Below, piece by piece: positions 48,254 to 56,978 of a DNA stretch of 64,000 nucleotides. A program made the position numbers and the translations under genes. The stretch comes from Paracoccaceae bacterium. Its GTDB lineage: Bacteria > Pseudomonadota > Alphaproteobacteria > Rhodobacterales > Rhodobacteraceae. The notes below the pieces were generated by a model. It did not search any database, was not told the DNA's origin, and saw only the letters and a list, made by a program, of their open reading frames with translations. The stretch is from the NCBI GenBank assembly GCA_012103375.1, contig WLWX01000001.1, positions 3,514,492 to 3,578,491 on the forward strand, read 5' to 3'. Numbering within the stretch: position 1 is the stretch's first letter; each line of letters opens with the position of its first letter.

Positions 48254-49432
48254 TCAGGCGGCGTTTTCCTGCGCCGCGATTTCAGCTTCGAACGCCCAGC
48301 CGATCCACGGCATCAGGGCTTCGATATCGCTGGCCTCGACCGTACCGCCGCACCAGATGCGCAAGCCTGGCGGCGCATCGCGATAGCCGCCGATGTCAAA
48401 GGCCACGACTTCATCCGCCAGCCGCTTGGCAACCGATTTGGCGAAGCTGGCCCCGTCAGAAATCCGCGAATCGGTAAACCTGAGGCAGACCGAGGTGGTC
48501 GACCTGGTCGCCGGATCAGAGGCAAGGTTTTCGATCCAATCGTGGCGGTCAACGAAGGCCTGAACCGCCGCTGCATTGGCCGTGGCGCGGCCAATCAAAC
48601 CCGCCAACCCACCAACCGAGCGTGCCCAGTCGAGCGAGACGAGGTAATCCTCAACCGCCAGCATGGACGGCGTGTTGATCGTCTCGCCCCGGAAAATACC
48701 TTCAATCAGTTTTCCGCCTTTGGTCAGCCGGAAAATCTTCGGCAGCGGCCAGGGCGGCGTGTGGTTTTCGAGGCGTTCAACGGCGCGGGGGCTGAGGACG
48801 ATCATCCCATGCGCCGCTTCTCCGCCGAGTACTTTTTGCCAGCTGAACGTTGTGACATCCAGCTTATCCCACTGTAATTCCATCGCAAATGCGGCGCTGG
48901 TGGCATCACAGATCGTCAGGCCCGCGCGGTCTGGCGCGATCCAATCCGCATCTGGAACCCGCACGCCCGAGGTGGTGCCGTTATAGGTGAAGACCACATC
49001 ATGATCCGGGTTGACGGCGCCAAGATCCGGCAGTTCGCCGTATCCCGCCTCGACCACCGTCGCATCCAGCTTCAATTGTTTGGCCACATCCGTGACCCAC
49101 CCGGCGCCGAAACTTTCCCACGCCAGCATGGTCACCGGGCGCGCGCCCAGCAGGTTCCACATCGCCATCTCGACCGCGCCGGTGTCCGAGGCGGGCACGA
49201 TGCCAATGCGATAGTCATCGGGGATGCCCAACATCGCGCGCGTGGCGTCGATAGCCTCGGCCAGTTTGGCCTTGCCACCCGCCGCACGATGCGACCGACC
49301 CAGCCAGGCATGGCCGAGTTTGTCTAATGTCCATGTCGGGGGTTTGGCGCAGGGGCCTGACGAAAAACGCGGATTCGTCGGATTTGCCACAGGTTTAGGT
49401 GTCGGCCGCAGGGCCGAAGTTTTCGTGTCCAT
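48254..49432 (-). CDS. serC: phosphoserine aminotransferase
   Basis: A 392-residue PLP enzyme making phosphoserine from phosphohydroxypyruvate and glutamate. The opening '[18 protein letters not shown]' and '[22 protein letters not shown]' are typical of the long alphaproteobacterial SerC. The PLP lysine lies in '[19 protein letters not shown]'. ATG at 49432 is favoured over the GTG immediately before it. It is the first gene of serC-serA-phosphatase, and the leader may contain the alphaproteobacterial serC RNA motif. Confidence 0.96.
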   Translation of the reverse strand: MDTKTSALRPTPKPVANPTNPRFSSGPCAKPPTWTLDKLGHAWLGRSHRAAGGKAKLAEAIDATRAMLGIPDDYRIGIVPASDTGAVEMAMWNLLGARPVTMLAWESFGAGWVTDVAKQLKLDATVVEAGYGELPDLGAVNPDHDVVFTYNGTTSGVRVPDADWIAPDRAGLTICDATSAAFAMELQWDKLDVTTFSWQKVLGGEAAHGMIVLSPRAVERLENHTPPWPLPKIFRLTKGGKLIEGIFRGETINTPSMLAVEDYLVSLDWARSVGGLAGLIGRATANAAAVQAFVDRHDWIENLASDPATRSTTSVCLRFTDSRISDGASFAKSVAKRLADEVVAFDIGGYRDAPPGLRIWCGGTVEASDIEALMPWIGWAFEAEIAAQENAA

Positions 49433-49560
49433 CACTGGATATCCTCACAGATATATGCCCCTCGTTGGGGAGGGGTGTCCCACAGACGCGTTTATGAGAA
49501 GCCTGGCGAAAGAACAATAGTGGTTGGCGTTCTCGCGAAAAGACCTCGGATCAGAAAGCC
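49433..49560 (-). promoter_or_regulatory. serC leader, candidate serC RNA motif
   Basis: The serC 5' region (minus strand) contains a perfect 6-bp hairpin with 6-base loop (CCCCTC-CCCAAC-GAGGGG, 49458-49475) just upstream of the ribosome-binding site GTGAGGA. A conserved 'serC motif' leader RNA is described upstream of serC in Alphaproteobacteria. I assign it here by position and one visible stem only. A second inverted repeat (CCTGCCC/GGGCAGG, 49580-49609) lies closer to the divergent gene. Confidence 0.35.
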
Positions 49561-49629
49561 TGATTTAGGGGTAGACAAACCTGCCCTGAACGAAATTGAC
49601 ATGGGCAGGTAAAGGCGAAACGATTGGGA

Positions 49630-50775
49630 ATGATGACACCGAACCCCGACGATTTTGACGCAGATGCGGCCGCGACTTACAAACCGGCATTCATTGCACC
49701 GCTGAAGCGCGACAAAAAGACGAATGGTGTCTGGGATGCCGGTCTGTTCGACGCATCGGGCGCACCGATACCGCACGCGCATCTGAACCTTCACAAACTG
49801 ACGTCGCAGGCAACGCCGGACGTGTTCAAGCAATCGACCGTAGCGGCCAAGGACATCCCCGGAGAGTGGCTGTTTGCCGGGGTGCTTCCAAGGAAAACCG
49901 GGCATATCATCTTAAACGCCCTCGGACGGTTGTGGATGACGGATCACTTGCCCCAGAGCGTCGGCCTGCTGTTCGTGCCGCATCTTTACGACCCCCCCGA
50001 GCATCCGTTTCTAAGCCAATTGTTGACGACTCTCGGGTTGGATCGGCGTTGTAGGCTGGTGACGGTGCCTGCCCGCGTCGAGTGTCTGCATGTCGGCCCC
50101 GACGGATTCAGCAGTGCGTTGCAGGGGCAAGCTGCGCCCGAAGTGGTACAATGGATCAGGAGGCGCGCAAATCCTAACGCAGGGAAGATTGGTTCGCGGA
50201 AGCTGTATATTACGCGCGGACGGTTATCGCCTTTGGTTGGCCGGCATGTTTGTGAGGATATCCTTGAAGAAAATCTCGCGCAGGCAGGGTATGAAATTAT
50301 CGTTCCGGAATCGATGAGCCTGCGCGATCAGTTTGACCTCTATTCCGAGGCGACCGAGGTGATCGCCGCTGAAGGAACGGCCCTGCACATCGCCGCACTT
50401 GCCTTGCCGGACGCAGCCCGGCTTGTCGTGATCCAAAGACGGCATGACGTGCCTGACCTGATCCGCAACCACCTCGACTGTTTCTTGGCGAACCCGGTGG
50501 TGTATCTGGATGCCATTGATGTGATGCATTGGCCCGAGGAACGCGCCGTCAACGTCGCACTCACTACCCTTGATTTCGCACGGCTTCGGATCGGCTTGAT
50601 CGAGAAAGATCTGATAAGCCCTTCGGACGCGTGGCGGATTCCGACAGATACCGAAATACTAGAGAGCCGTGCCAAGGGGCGCGGGCAAGACGCGCGGTTT
50701 CTGACACTCGAAGACCGCGAAAAGTTTCTAAAAGCGTTTCGCCGTCGACGCAGACAAAAGCGAAGAATGAAGTAA
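49630..50775 (+). CDS. glycosyltransferase family 61 protein
   Basis: A 381-residue protein with the GT61/DUF563 signature: 'RKLYITRGRLSPLVGRHV', 'LEENLAQAGYEIIVPESMSLRDQ' and 'ATEVIAAEGTALHIAALALP'. It probably transfers a sugar during surface polysaccharide synthesis; no polysaccharide genes adjoin. The C-terminus is strongly basic (KAFRRRRRQKRRMK). It lies between the divergent serC and serB, starting ATG 49630 after a weak ribosome-binding site, and ends 2 bp before the serB start. Confidence 0.8.
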   Translation: MMTPNPDDFDADAAATYKPAFIAPLKRDKKTNGVWDAGLFDASGAPIPHAHLNLHKLTSQATPDVFKQSTVAAKDIPGEWLFAGVLPRKTGHIILNALGRLWMTDHLPQSVGLLFVPHLYDPPEHPFLSQLLTTLGLDRRCRLVTVPARVECLHVGPDGFSSALQGQAAPEVVQWIRRRANPNAGKIGSRKLYITRGRLSPLVGRHVCEDILEENLAQAGYEIIVPESMSLRDQFDLYSEATEVIAAEGTALHIAALALPDAARLVVIQRRHDVPDLIRNHLDCFLANPVVYLDAIDVMHWPEERAVNVALTTLDFARLRIGLIEKDLISPSDAWRIPTDTEILESRAKGRGQDARFLTLEDREKFLKAFRRRRRQKRRMK

Positions 50776-50777
50776 GA

Positions 50778-51658
50778 ATGTTCACAGTCACTCTTCTGGT
50801 CGACCCGAAATCGCCAACGCTTGATCCGGCATTGGTTGAGAACCTGCGCAATGCCTGGGGTGGGGGGATGCGATCTGGCTGGCCCCCGATGAAGCGGCGG
50901 AGTTTGACGTGCCGCTGCGTCCGGATACGTTTGCGACGACACATATCGGCCTTCTGGCGATGGGCGTTGATCTGGCAATCCAGCCGAAACAGGGTCGAAA
51001 GAAGCGTCTTTTGCTGGCCGATATGGACAGCACGATGATCGGGCAGGAATGTATCGACGAACTGGCAGCCGAGGCTGGGTTCGGGGAACGTGTCGCGGCG
51101 ATCACGGCGCGGGCCATGAACGGAGAACTGGACTTCGAAGCGGCATTGATCGAACGGGTCGGGTTGCTGAAAGGCCTCGAACTGTTGGTCATCGACCGGG
51201 TGCTGGATCAGCGCATCACCATGGCGCCGGGCGGCGCGTCGCTGGTGGCAACGATGAAGGCCAATGGCGGTCACGCGGCTTTGGTATCGGGTGGGTTCAC
51301 GGCGTTTACCGAAGCGGTCGCCAGGCAATTGGGCTTTGATGAGGATCGCGCGAACACACTCCTGCATTCCGATGGCAAGCTGACCGGGGATGTCGCGCGA
51401 CCGATTCTGGGGCGCGACGCAAAGGTGGCGGCCCTGGCCGAGATCTGTCAGCGCCTTGGCATATCGCCCGATCAGGCAATGGCCGTGGGCGACGGCGCGA
51501 ATGATCTGGGGATGCTGCAAGCCGCCGGGGCAGGGGTTGCGCTGCATGCCAAGCCGGTCGTGGCAGAACAGGCGGCAATCCGCATTGATCACGGTGACCT
51601 GACCGCGCTGCTGTATCTGCAAGGCTATTCCAGGGCGGAATTTCAGCAGCTGGCATGA
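50778..51658 (+). CDS. serB: phosphoserine phosphatase SerB with apparent -1 frameshift
   Basis: A HAD-family phosphatase for the last step of serine synthesis. The N-terminal part starts at ATG 50778 (MFTVTLLVDPKSPTLDPALV). The frame is lost in a run of six G at about 50862-50867; with seven G it would continue ...AWGGGDAIWLAPDEAAEFDV... and give a 293-residue protein. The catalytic region lies wholly in the second frame: 'LLADMDSTMIGQECIDELA' (DxDST nucleophile), 'ALVSGGFTAF' and 'AVGDGANDLGML'. A GTG at 50909 could start a 249-residue product holding the complete HAD domain. It is either a real lesion or a homopolymer sequencing error. Confidence 0.88.
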
Positions 51659-51733
51659 GGGTGGCCCTGGCCCCGTTGACTCTCTAATTCGCATATGTGT
51701 TAATTAACTAAATGCGGAATCAACGGAGCCGAG

Positions 51734-52057
51734 ATGCCATCGCTTCCCGAAACCTTTGCGGCCCTGTCGGATGCCACGCGCTTCGCAATTGTCGAGCGTT
51801 TGTTGGACGAAGGTGAGCTGCCCGCCGGTGATCTTGCCGCCGCGACGGACCTGTCTGCCCCGGCGGTGTCGCGCCATCTGAAGGTTCTGCGTAACGCCGG
51901 GATCGTGGCCCAGCGGGTTGAGGGGACGCGGCGCTATTACCGGGCCGAACCGGAACCGCTGAGGGCGATTTCCGCCTGGACAGGCTCTCATCGGGCATTC
52001 TGGGAGGCCAGCCTCGACCGGCTGGAAAAGATACTAAACAACAGCGGGTGGACCTGA
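51734..52057 (+). CDS. ArsR family transcriptional regulator
   Basis: A 107-residue winged-helix repressor: 'LSDATRFAIVERLLDEGELPA', recognition helix 'LSAPAVSRHLKVLRNAGIV', and wing 'VEGTRRYYRAEPEPL'. No metal-binding Cys pair is visible, so it is not a classic arsenic sensor. It starts a three-gene run with an SRPBCC protein (2 bp downstream) and a YCII protein; ArsR-SRPBCC pairs are common. An AT-rich promoter-like stretch (TGTGTTAATTAACTAAATG) precedes it. Confidence 0.9.
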   Translation: MPSLPETFAALSDATRFAIVERLLDEGELPAGDLAAATDLSAPAVSRHLKVLRNAGIVAQRVEGTRRYYRAEPEPLRAISAWTGSHRAFWEASLDRLEKILNNSGWT

Positions 52058-52059
52058 CC

Positions 52060-52491
52060 ATGGCAGATGTAACGTTAGAGCGTGACTTCGCGGTCACCCC
52101 GGAAAAATTGTTCGCGGCGGTCAGTACACCGGAGGGGCTGGCCAGCTGGTGGGGGCCGGAAAACGTAACGCTTGACGATCTTCAGCTGGATTTCACCCGC
52201 ACCGGACCTTGGCGATCGACGATGATCGGCACCGATGGACAGCGCTACAAGGTGACTGGGCAGGTCACCCATGTGGATCCACCAAAGTCTGTCGGGCTGA
52301 CCTGGGCCTGGCACGACGATGCAGACGACCGTGGCCCCGAAAGCCATGTCACCTTCACGGTTCAGGCGCACCCCGGCGGTGCACGTCTGATCGTGGATCA
52401 CCGCGGCCTTGCCGACGAAGACCAGGCAGGGCGGCACACCGAAGGCTGGACCTCGTCGCTTCGCAAGATCGCGGCGGCCCTGGCCGGATAA
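52060..52491 (+). CDS. SRPBCC/AHSA1 domain protein
   Basis: A 143-residue START-like hydrophobic-ligand-binding fold. Typical elements are 'LERDFAVTPEKLFAAVSTPEGLASWWGPE', 'YKVTGQVTHVDPPKSVGLTW' and a C-terminal helix 'HTEGWTSSLRKIAAAL'. ATG at 52060 lies 2 bp after the ArsR stop, so the two are coupled; it probably binds or processes a small hydrophobic molecule sensed by the regulon. No catalytic function can be assigned. Confidence 0.88.
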   Translation: MADVTLERDFAVTPEKLFAAVSTPEGLASWWGPENVTLDDLQLDFTRTGPWRSTMIGTDGQRYKVTGQVTHVDPPKSVGLTWAWHDDADDRGPESHVTFTVQAHPGGARLIVDHRGLADEDQAGRHTEGWTSSLRKIAAALAG

Positions 52492-52509
52492 CCGAAAGGG
52501 AAAGACACG

Positions 52510-52821
52510 ATGCCAAAGTATATTTTTGCCTATCACGGCGGCGCATTGCCAGAGACACCAGAGGAAGGTCAGAAAGTCATGGCCGCTTGGGGCGCCTGGA
52601 TGGAGGGGTTAGGCTCTGCCATCGCGGACGGCGGCAACCCGGCAGGCATGTCGAAAACCGTCAGCGCGGCTGGTGTGGCGGACGATGGCGGCTCGAACCC
52701 GATCTCGGGGTACACACTGGTGAATGCCGACACCATCGAAAGCGCCTGCGAGATGGCCAAGGGCTGCCCGATCATCGACGCTGGCGGCTCGGTCGAAGTG
52801 GCCGAAGCGGTCGAAATGTGA
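52510..52821 (+). CDS. YCII-related domain protein
   Basis: A 103-residue alpha-beta barrel protein of the YCII/DGPF type: 'YIFAYHGGALPETPEEGQ', 'WMEGLGSAIADGG', and 'CPIIDAGGSVEVAEAVEM' at the end. It is third in the ArsR-SRPBCC-YCII run, 18 bp after the SRPBCC gene behind a GAAAGGGAAAG ribosome-binding site. The biochemical role is unknown. A strong inverted repeat follows its stop. Confidence 0.85.
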   Translation: MPKYIFAYHGGALPETPEEGQKVMAAWGAWMEGLGSAIADGGNPAGMSKTVSAAGVADDGGSNPISGYTLVNADTIESACEMAKGCPIIDAGGSVEVAEAVEM

Positions 52822-52828
52822 TCCCGCG

Positions 52829-52861
52829 CCGGCGCAGACCTTAAATCAAGGTCTGCGCCGG
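52829..52861. terminator. perfect 14-bp inverted repeat, probable bidirectional terminator
   Basis: CCGGCGCAGACCTT - AAATC - AAGGTCTGCGCCGG. It sits between the convergent YCII gene (ending 52821) and the asparaginase gene. The asparaginase stop codon TAA lies at the loop edge, and its last codons form one arm of the stem. No T-run follows on either strand. Confidence 0.65.
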
Positions 52862-53833
52862 GCGAATATGCCCGGTGACGATGCCCCGGCGGTTTGTGAC
52901 GGGCACATTCAACAGCCCTTCAGCAACCGGATTCACGGGGTCAAGCGCTCCGAATTTCACCAACAATGCGGTAATCGCCGTTTCCGCCGCGCGCGTCGCC
53001 CCATCGGCGATCTTGATCGCGATCCCCAACTTCCGTTCTGGCAGAATCGCGATGAAAACCCCTTCGGCCCCGGTCTTGATCGCGGCACGACCCGCGCAGG
53101 CACGCATCAGTTTGGTGCAGGCGCGCCCTTCACCCGCTACCAGATCGGGGTGGGCCATCATCGCCTGGCGCAACCGCATCTTGGCATCAGAGAGTGTGTC
53201 GCCCCCGCCAGCGGACGCAAACCCCGCCATGGCGCGGGCCAGACCTGTCAGGGTGCAGGCAAAATTCGGGGCCGAGCAGCCGTCGATGCCGTGCCCGGGG
53301 CTGGTTTCGCTGGTCGCGGCCTCGAACGCCTCAAGCGTGGCCTGCTGAACCGGGTGATCCAGCGCAAGATACCCGGGGCCCGCTTTCAGATGCCGCGTCA
53401 GGGTCAGGAATCCGGTGTGCTTGCCGGAACAGTTGTTATGCGTCTGATCTGGCACAATCTGGTCGCGGATCATCGCGTGGCGCAGGTCTTTGTCGCGCGA
53501 TGGCTCGGACCCGCAGCGCAGATCACGCTCACTCAGCGATAAATCGCTTAGCCAGGAACGGACGTGATCGACATGCAGTGGCGCACCATTGTGGGACGAA
53601 CAGGCCAGGGCCAGCCGCTGGGGTGAAAGACCGGCGGCATCCGCCGCGCCCGAGGTCACAAGCGGCAACGCCTGCACCATCTTGCAGGAAGATCGGGGCA
53701 GGATCGTGGTGGTTGGATCGCCCCACTCAGCCACGGTTTCGCCGGTTTCATCGACCACAGCCACATGCCCTGCATGAATGGATTCCAGGATTGGCCCGCG
53801 CCAGACTTCGACCAAAGTTTCGGCTTGTGCCAC
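52841..53833 (-). CDS. asparaginase (AnsA/asparaginase II family, rhizobial type)
   Basis: A protein of about 330 residues hydrolysing L-asparagine to aspartate. The family signatures are 'ILPRSSCKMVQALPLVTSGAAD', 'LACSSHNGAPLHVDHV', 'NNCSGKHTGFLTL', 'HPVQQATLEAF' and 'GIDGCSAPNFACTLTGLARA', matching the Rhizobium-type asparaginase class rather than the E. coli AnsA/AnsB fold. The start is uncertain: GTG at 53833 (VAQAETLVEVWRG) fits family starts; an upstream TTG at 53881 adds 16 residues. No signal peptide. Confidence 0.88.
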   Translation of the reverse strand: MAQAETLVEVWRGPILESIHAGHVAVVDETGETVAEWGDPTTTILPRSSCKMVQALPLVTSGAADAAGLSPQRLALACSSHNGAPLHVDHVRSWLSDLSLSERDLRCGSEPSRDKDLRHAMIRDQIVPDQTHNNCSGKHTGFLTLTRHLKAGPGYLALDHPVQQATLEAFEAATSETSPGHGIDGCSAPNFACTLTGLARAMAGFASAGGGDTLSDAKMRLRQAMMAHPDLVAGEGRACTKLMRACAGRAAIKTGAEGVFIAILPERKLGIAIKIADGATRAAETAITALLVKFGALDPVNPVAEGLLNVPVTNRRGIVTGHIRPAQTLI

Positions 53834-54003
53834 TGTAAAGCCCTCGCTATCGCCGATTTTCCAAGAACGGGGCTTTTCCAAGTGGTTGTCATCCCCTAAA
53901 AACCCGATCTAGGGTAAACAGGCCGGTGCGGGCAAGCGACCTCTGCCAGACAGGGACGTTGGAGACCGACCAAGAGGCAAATGACAGTCCGGAGGCTGTA
54001 TCG

Positions 54004-54528
54004 ATGATCCGTAACACCATTATTGGACTGACTGGCGCTTTGATGCTGGGCACCGCACCCGCCATTGCGCAGGAGTCGGACAACCAAGTCGCCCAGCGGA
54101 CAGACTGGAGCGTTTTTGTCGAAGAAGAACCCAAGGAGTGCTGGAGTGTGTCCAGCCCCAAGGAAACCGTGAACAGCCGCGATGGCCGTGTCGTGGCGGT
54201 GCGTCGCGGCGACATCCTGTTGTTCGTCACCTACCGCCCCGGCAGCGACGTCACCGGAGAGCTGAGCTTTACCGGCGGCTACCCCTTTGCCAGCGGATCG
54301 AACGTCACGATGGAAATCGGCGGTGCGACCTTCCAGATGTTCACTGAAGGCGAATGGGCCTGGCCGGGATCGGCAGAAGAAGATGCCAAGATCGTCGCGG
54401 CCATGAAGCGCGGCGCGCAGGCTGTTCTGACCGGTCGTTCCGCGCGTGGCACGGTGACGAAGGACACTTTCAGCTTGCTGGGATTCACCGCTGCCGAAGA
54501 CGAAGCCGCCAAGCGCTGCGCCGGATAA
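54004..54528 (+). CDS. invasion-associated locus B (IalB) family protein
   Basis: A 174-residue exported protein. Signal peptide 'MIRNTIIGLTGALMLGTAPAIA' with cleavage before QESD. The mature domain has 'WSVFVEEEPKECWSVSSPKET', 'RGDILLFVTYRPG' and 'SFTGGYPFASGSNVTMEIGG', the IalB pattern common in Alphaproteobacteria including free-living ones. A paired Cys (CW...RCAG) may form a disulfide. ATG 54004 is chosen over an upstream in-frame start because the signal peptide begins there. A hairpin follows the stop. Confidence 0.87.
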   Translation: MIRNTIIGLTGALMLGTAPAIAQESDNQVAQRTDWSVFVEEEPKECWSVSSPKETVNSRDGRVVAVRRGDILLFVTYRPGSDVTGELSFTGGYPFASGSNVTMEIGGATFQMFTEGEWAWPGSAEEDAKIVAAMKRGAQAVLTGRSARGTVTKDTFSLLGFTAAEDEAAKRCAG

Positions 54529-54549
54529 ACCATATTTCGATATTTTGAC

Positions 54550-54580
54550 GAGGGGGCGCAGGTGTTTATCTGCGCCCCTC
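54550..54580 (+). terminator. hairpin after ialB, candidate terminator
   Basis: GAGGGGGCGCAG / CTGCGCCCCTC with a short loop and one bulged G, 22 bp after the IalB stop. It is GC-rich and stable but lacks a T-run, so it may act as a rho-dependent or mRNA-end hairpin. Confidence 0.55.
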
Positions 54581-54625
54581 GGTGCTATATGCCCTGCATC
54601 CCAAGTTTGATGGACTGAGCCCGAC

Positions 54626-55807
54626 ATGACCCCCGCAACGCCCATTACCCAGGACGTGATGACCATTCCGCGCAAGGCTGTTGATGGTCCGGTCAATCTG
54701 ATTGGCCTGACCCGTGACCAATTGCGCGATGTTCTGGTTGAGGCTGGCACGCCCGAAAAACAGGCAAAGATGCGTGTTGGGCAAATCTGGCAGTGGCTCT
54801 ATCAGAAGGGCGTGCGTGACTTTGACGCGATGACGAATCTTGCCAAGGGATACCGTGCCGATCTGGCCGAACGGTTTGTGATCGAACTTCCCGAAGTGGT
54901 CACCCGCCAGATCAGCGACGATGGCACCCGCAAGTATCTGGTGCGGATCGCGGGCGGGCACGAGGTTGAGACGGTTTACATCCCCGAAGAGGGGCGCGGG
55001 ACGCTGTGCGTCTCGTCCCAGGTCGGCTGCACGCTGACCTGTTCATTCTGCCACACCGGCACGCAAAAACTTGTGCGCAACCTGACCGCCGGAGAGATCA
55101 TCGGCCAGGTGATGCTGGCGCGCGACGATCTGGGCGAATGGCCCGAGCCGGGCCACAATCCGCATGATGAAACCCGGCTGCTGTCCAACATCGTTCTGAT
55201 GGGCATGGGGGAACCGCTGTATAATTTCGAAGCCGTGCGTGACGCGATGAAAATCGCGATGGACCCGGAAGGCATCAGCCTGTCCCGTCGCCGGATCACT
55301 CTGTCGACTTCGGGTGTCGTGCCCGAAATTGCGCGTACAGCGACCGAGATCGGCTGCCTGCTGGCCGTCAGTTTTCACGGCACCACGGATGAGATTCGCG
55401 ACAAGCTGGTCCCGATCAACAAGAAATGGAATATCGAGGCGCTGTTGGACGCGCTGCGCGCCTATCCCAAGCTGTCGAATTCCGAACGGATCACCTTTGA
55501 GTACGTGATGCTGAAGGACGTGAACGACAGTGACGAAGATGCCCGCCGTTTGATCCAGCTGATCAAGGGCATCCCGGCCAAGATCAACCTGATCCCGTTC
55601 AACGAATGGCCCGGCGCACCTTACGAGCGGTCTTCCAACAACCGCATCCGTGCCTTCGCCGACATCATCTACAAGGCCGGATACGCCAGCCCGATCCGCA
55701 CGCCGCGGGGCGAGGATATCATGGCCGCCTGCGGCCAGCTGAAGTCCGCGACCGAACGGGCACGCAAAAGCCGGGCGGCGATCGCGGCCGAGGTGTCTGG
55801 CGGCTAA
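54626..55807 (+). CDS. rlmN: dual-specificity 23S rRNA A2503 / tRNA A37 C2-methyltransferase RlmN
   Basis: A 393-residue radical SAM enzyme. The iron-sulfur cluster motif CxxxCxxC is in '[15 protein letters not shown]', preceded by 'LCVSSQVG'. The conserved '[15 protein letters not shown]' and '[16 protein letters not shown]' are present, and the C-terminal methyl-carrying Cys lies in 'ACGQLKS'. The protein is full length. It is a single-gene unit convergent with the inositol cluster's leftward arm. Confidence 0.96.
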   Translation: MTPATPITQDVMTIPRKAVDGPVNLIGLTRDQLRDVLVEAGTPEKQAKMRVGQIWQWLYQKGVRDFDAMTNLAKGYRADLAERFVIELPEVVTRQISDDGTRKYLVRIAGGHEVETVYIPEEGRGTLCVSSQVGCTLTCSFCHTGTQKLVRNLTAGEIIGQVMLARDDLGEWPEPGHNPHDETRLLSNIVLMGMGEPLYNFEAVRDAMKIAMDPEGISLSRRRITLSTSGVVPEIARTATEIGCLLAVSFHGTTDEIRDKLVPINKKWNIEALLDALRAYPKLSNSERITFEYVMLKDVNDSDEDARRLIQLIKGIPAKINLIPFNEWPGAPYERSSNNRIRAFADIIYKAGYASPIRTPRGEDIMAACGQLKSATERARKSRAAIAAEVSGG

Positions 55808-55814
55808 CTGTCGG

Positions 55815-56975
55815 TCAGTCCCGGAACATCGGCGGGCGCGCATCAACCCAGGCACCGCCGTCCCGCGCCGAGGCCACGGCCTGATGCACCGCAGCCATGG
55901 ATCGCAGGCCATCTTCGGCACGCGGGTACAGGTCTGCCGCCGGATCAGGCGCGCGCCCGTCTTTCTGGGCGCGGATCGCCTCGGCCAGGTCAGTGTAGAT
56001 GTTGGCGAAGGCCAGCGGCATCCCCTCGGCGTGGCCGATGGTCACCCGGCTTGATCGGTCGGCTTCGGGGGACAAGCCTGCCTCGCCACGTTCGATGATC
56101 TGGTTGCGCCCGCCAGTCGGGGTCCAGATCAGCTGATTGGGCTGTTCCTGCGCCCAGCGCAGCCCGCCCTTTTCGCCGAAGACCTGGATCGTCAGCCCGT
56201 GCATGCGCCCAACTGCGACGGATGAGGTCCACAGGCGTCCGACAGCACCGCCGTCCATGCGGAAATTCACCATCGCGTCGTCTTCCAGCGTGCGGCTTGG
56301 GATCGTGCTGGCGAAGTCGGCGCTGAGCTTCGCAACCTCCTGCCCGGTCACGAAACTCGCCATGTGCAGCGCGTGAATGCCGCAGTCCGCGAATTGCGCC
56401 GAGACTCCCGCCTGCGCCGGATCGTAGCGCCAGCGGACGCGCGGATTATCCGCGTCCGCCGCATCGGCGTGGTGGCCATGGGCGAATTCGGCGACGACGA
56501 CACGCACCGCGCCAAGATCGCCCCGCGCGACCATGGCGCGCATGTGGCGGACCAGTGAATAGCCGGTATAGCCATAGTTTACGGCGCAGATTCGACCCGA
56601 TTGCTGCGCGATGCGCACAATCTCTTCGCCCTCGTCCACCGTCATGGTCATCGGCTTTTCACACAGCACGTTGAACCCGGCGGCAAGGAATTCGCGCGTA
56701 ATCTCGAAATGCGTGGCGTTGGGCGTCGCCACGGTGACCAGATCGATCCGGTCGTCCCGCGCGCTTTCACCGGCCAGCATCTCGCGCCAATCGCCATAGG
56801 CACGGTCCGGCGCGATGCCCAGCGATTGCGAATAGGCGCGGCCTGCGTCCGGGTTGTGGCCCAACGCACCGGCGACGAAGCCGAAGTCGCCGTCCAACCC
56901 GCTTCCCAGACGGTGCGCCGGGCCGATTTGGCTGCCTTTGCCACCACCGATCATGCCCCAGTTCAGTTTTGCCAT
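55815..56975 (-). CDS. Gfo/Idh/MocA family oxidoreductase
   Basis: A 386-residue NAD(P)-dependent dehydrogenase. N-terminal Rossmann 'WGMIGGGKGSQIGPAHR', then 'VTVATPNATHFEI' and catalytic-Lys motif 'NVLCEKPMTM'; His in 'FADCGIHALHMASF'. It is the last gene of a three-gene leftward operon beside iolD, so inositol, scyllo-inositol or a methylated inositol is the likely substrate. Convergent with rlmN, 7 bp apart. Confidence 0.85.
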   Translation of the reverse strand: MAKLNWGMIGGGKGSQIGPAHRLGSGLDGDFGFVAGALGHNPDAGRAYSQSLGIAPDRAYGDWREMLAGESARDDRIDLVTVATPNATHFEITREFLAAGFNVLCEKPMTMTVDEGEEIVRIAQQSGRICAVNYGYTGYSLVRHMRAMVARGDLGAVRVVVAEFAHGHHADAADADNPRVRWRYDPAQAGVSAQFADCGIHALHMASFVTGQEVAKLSADFASTIPSRTLEDDAMVNFRMDGGAVGRLWTSSVAVGRMHGLTIQVFGEKGGLRWAQEQPNQLIWTPTGGRNQIIERGEAGLSPEADRSSRVTIGHAEGMPLAFANIYTDLAEAIRAQKDGRAPDPAADLYPRAEDGLRSMAAVHQAVASARDGGAWVDARPPMFRD

Positions 56976-56978
56976 TTT

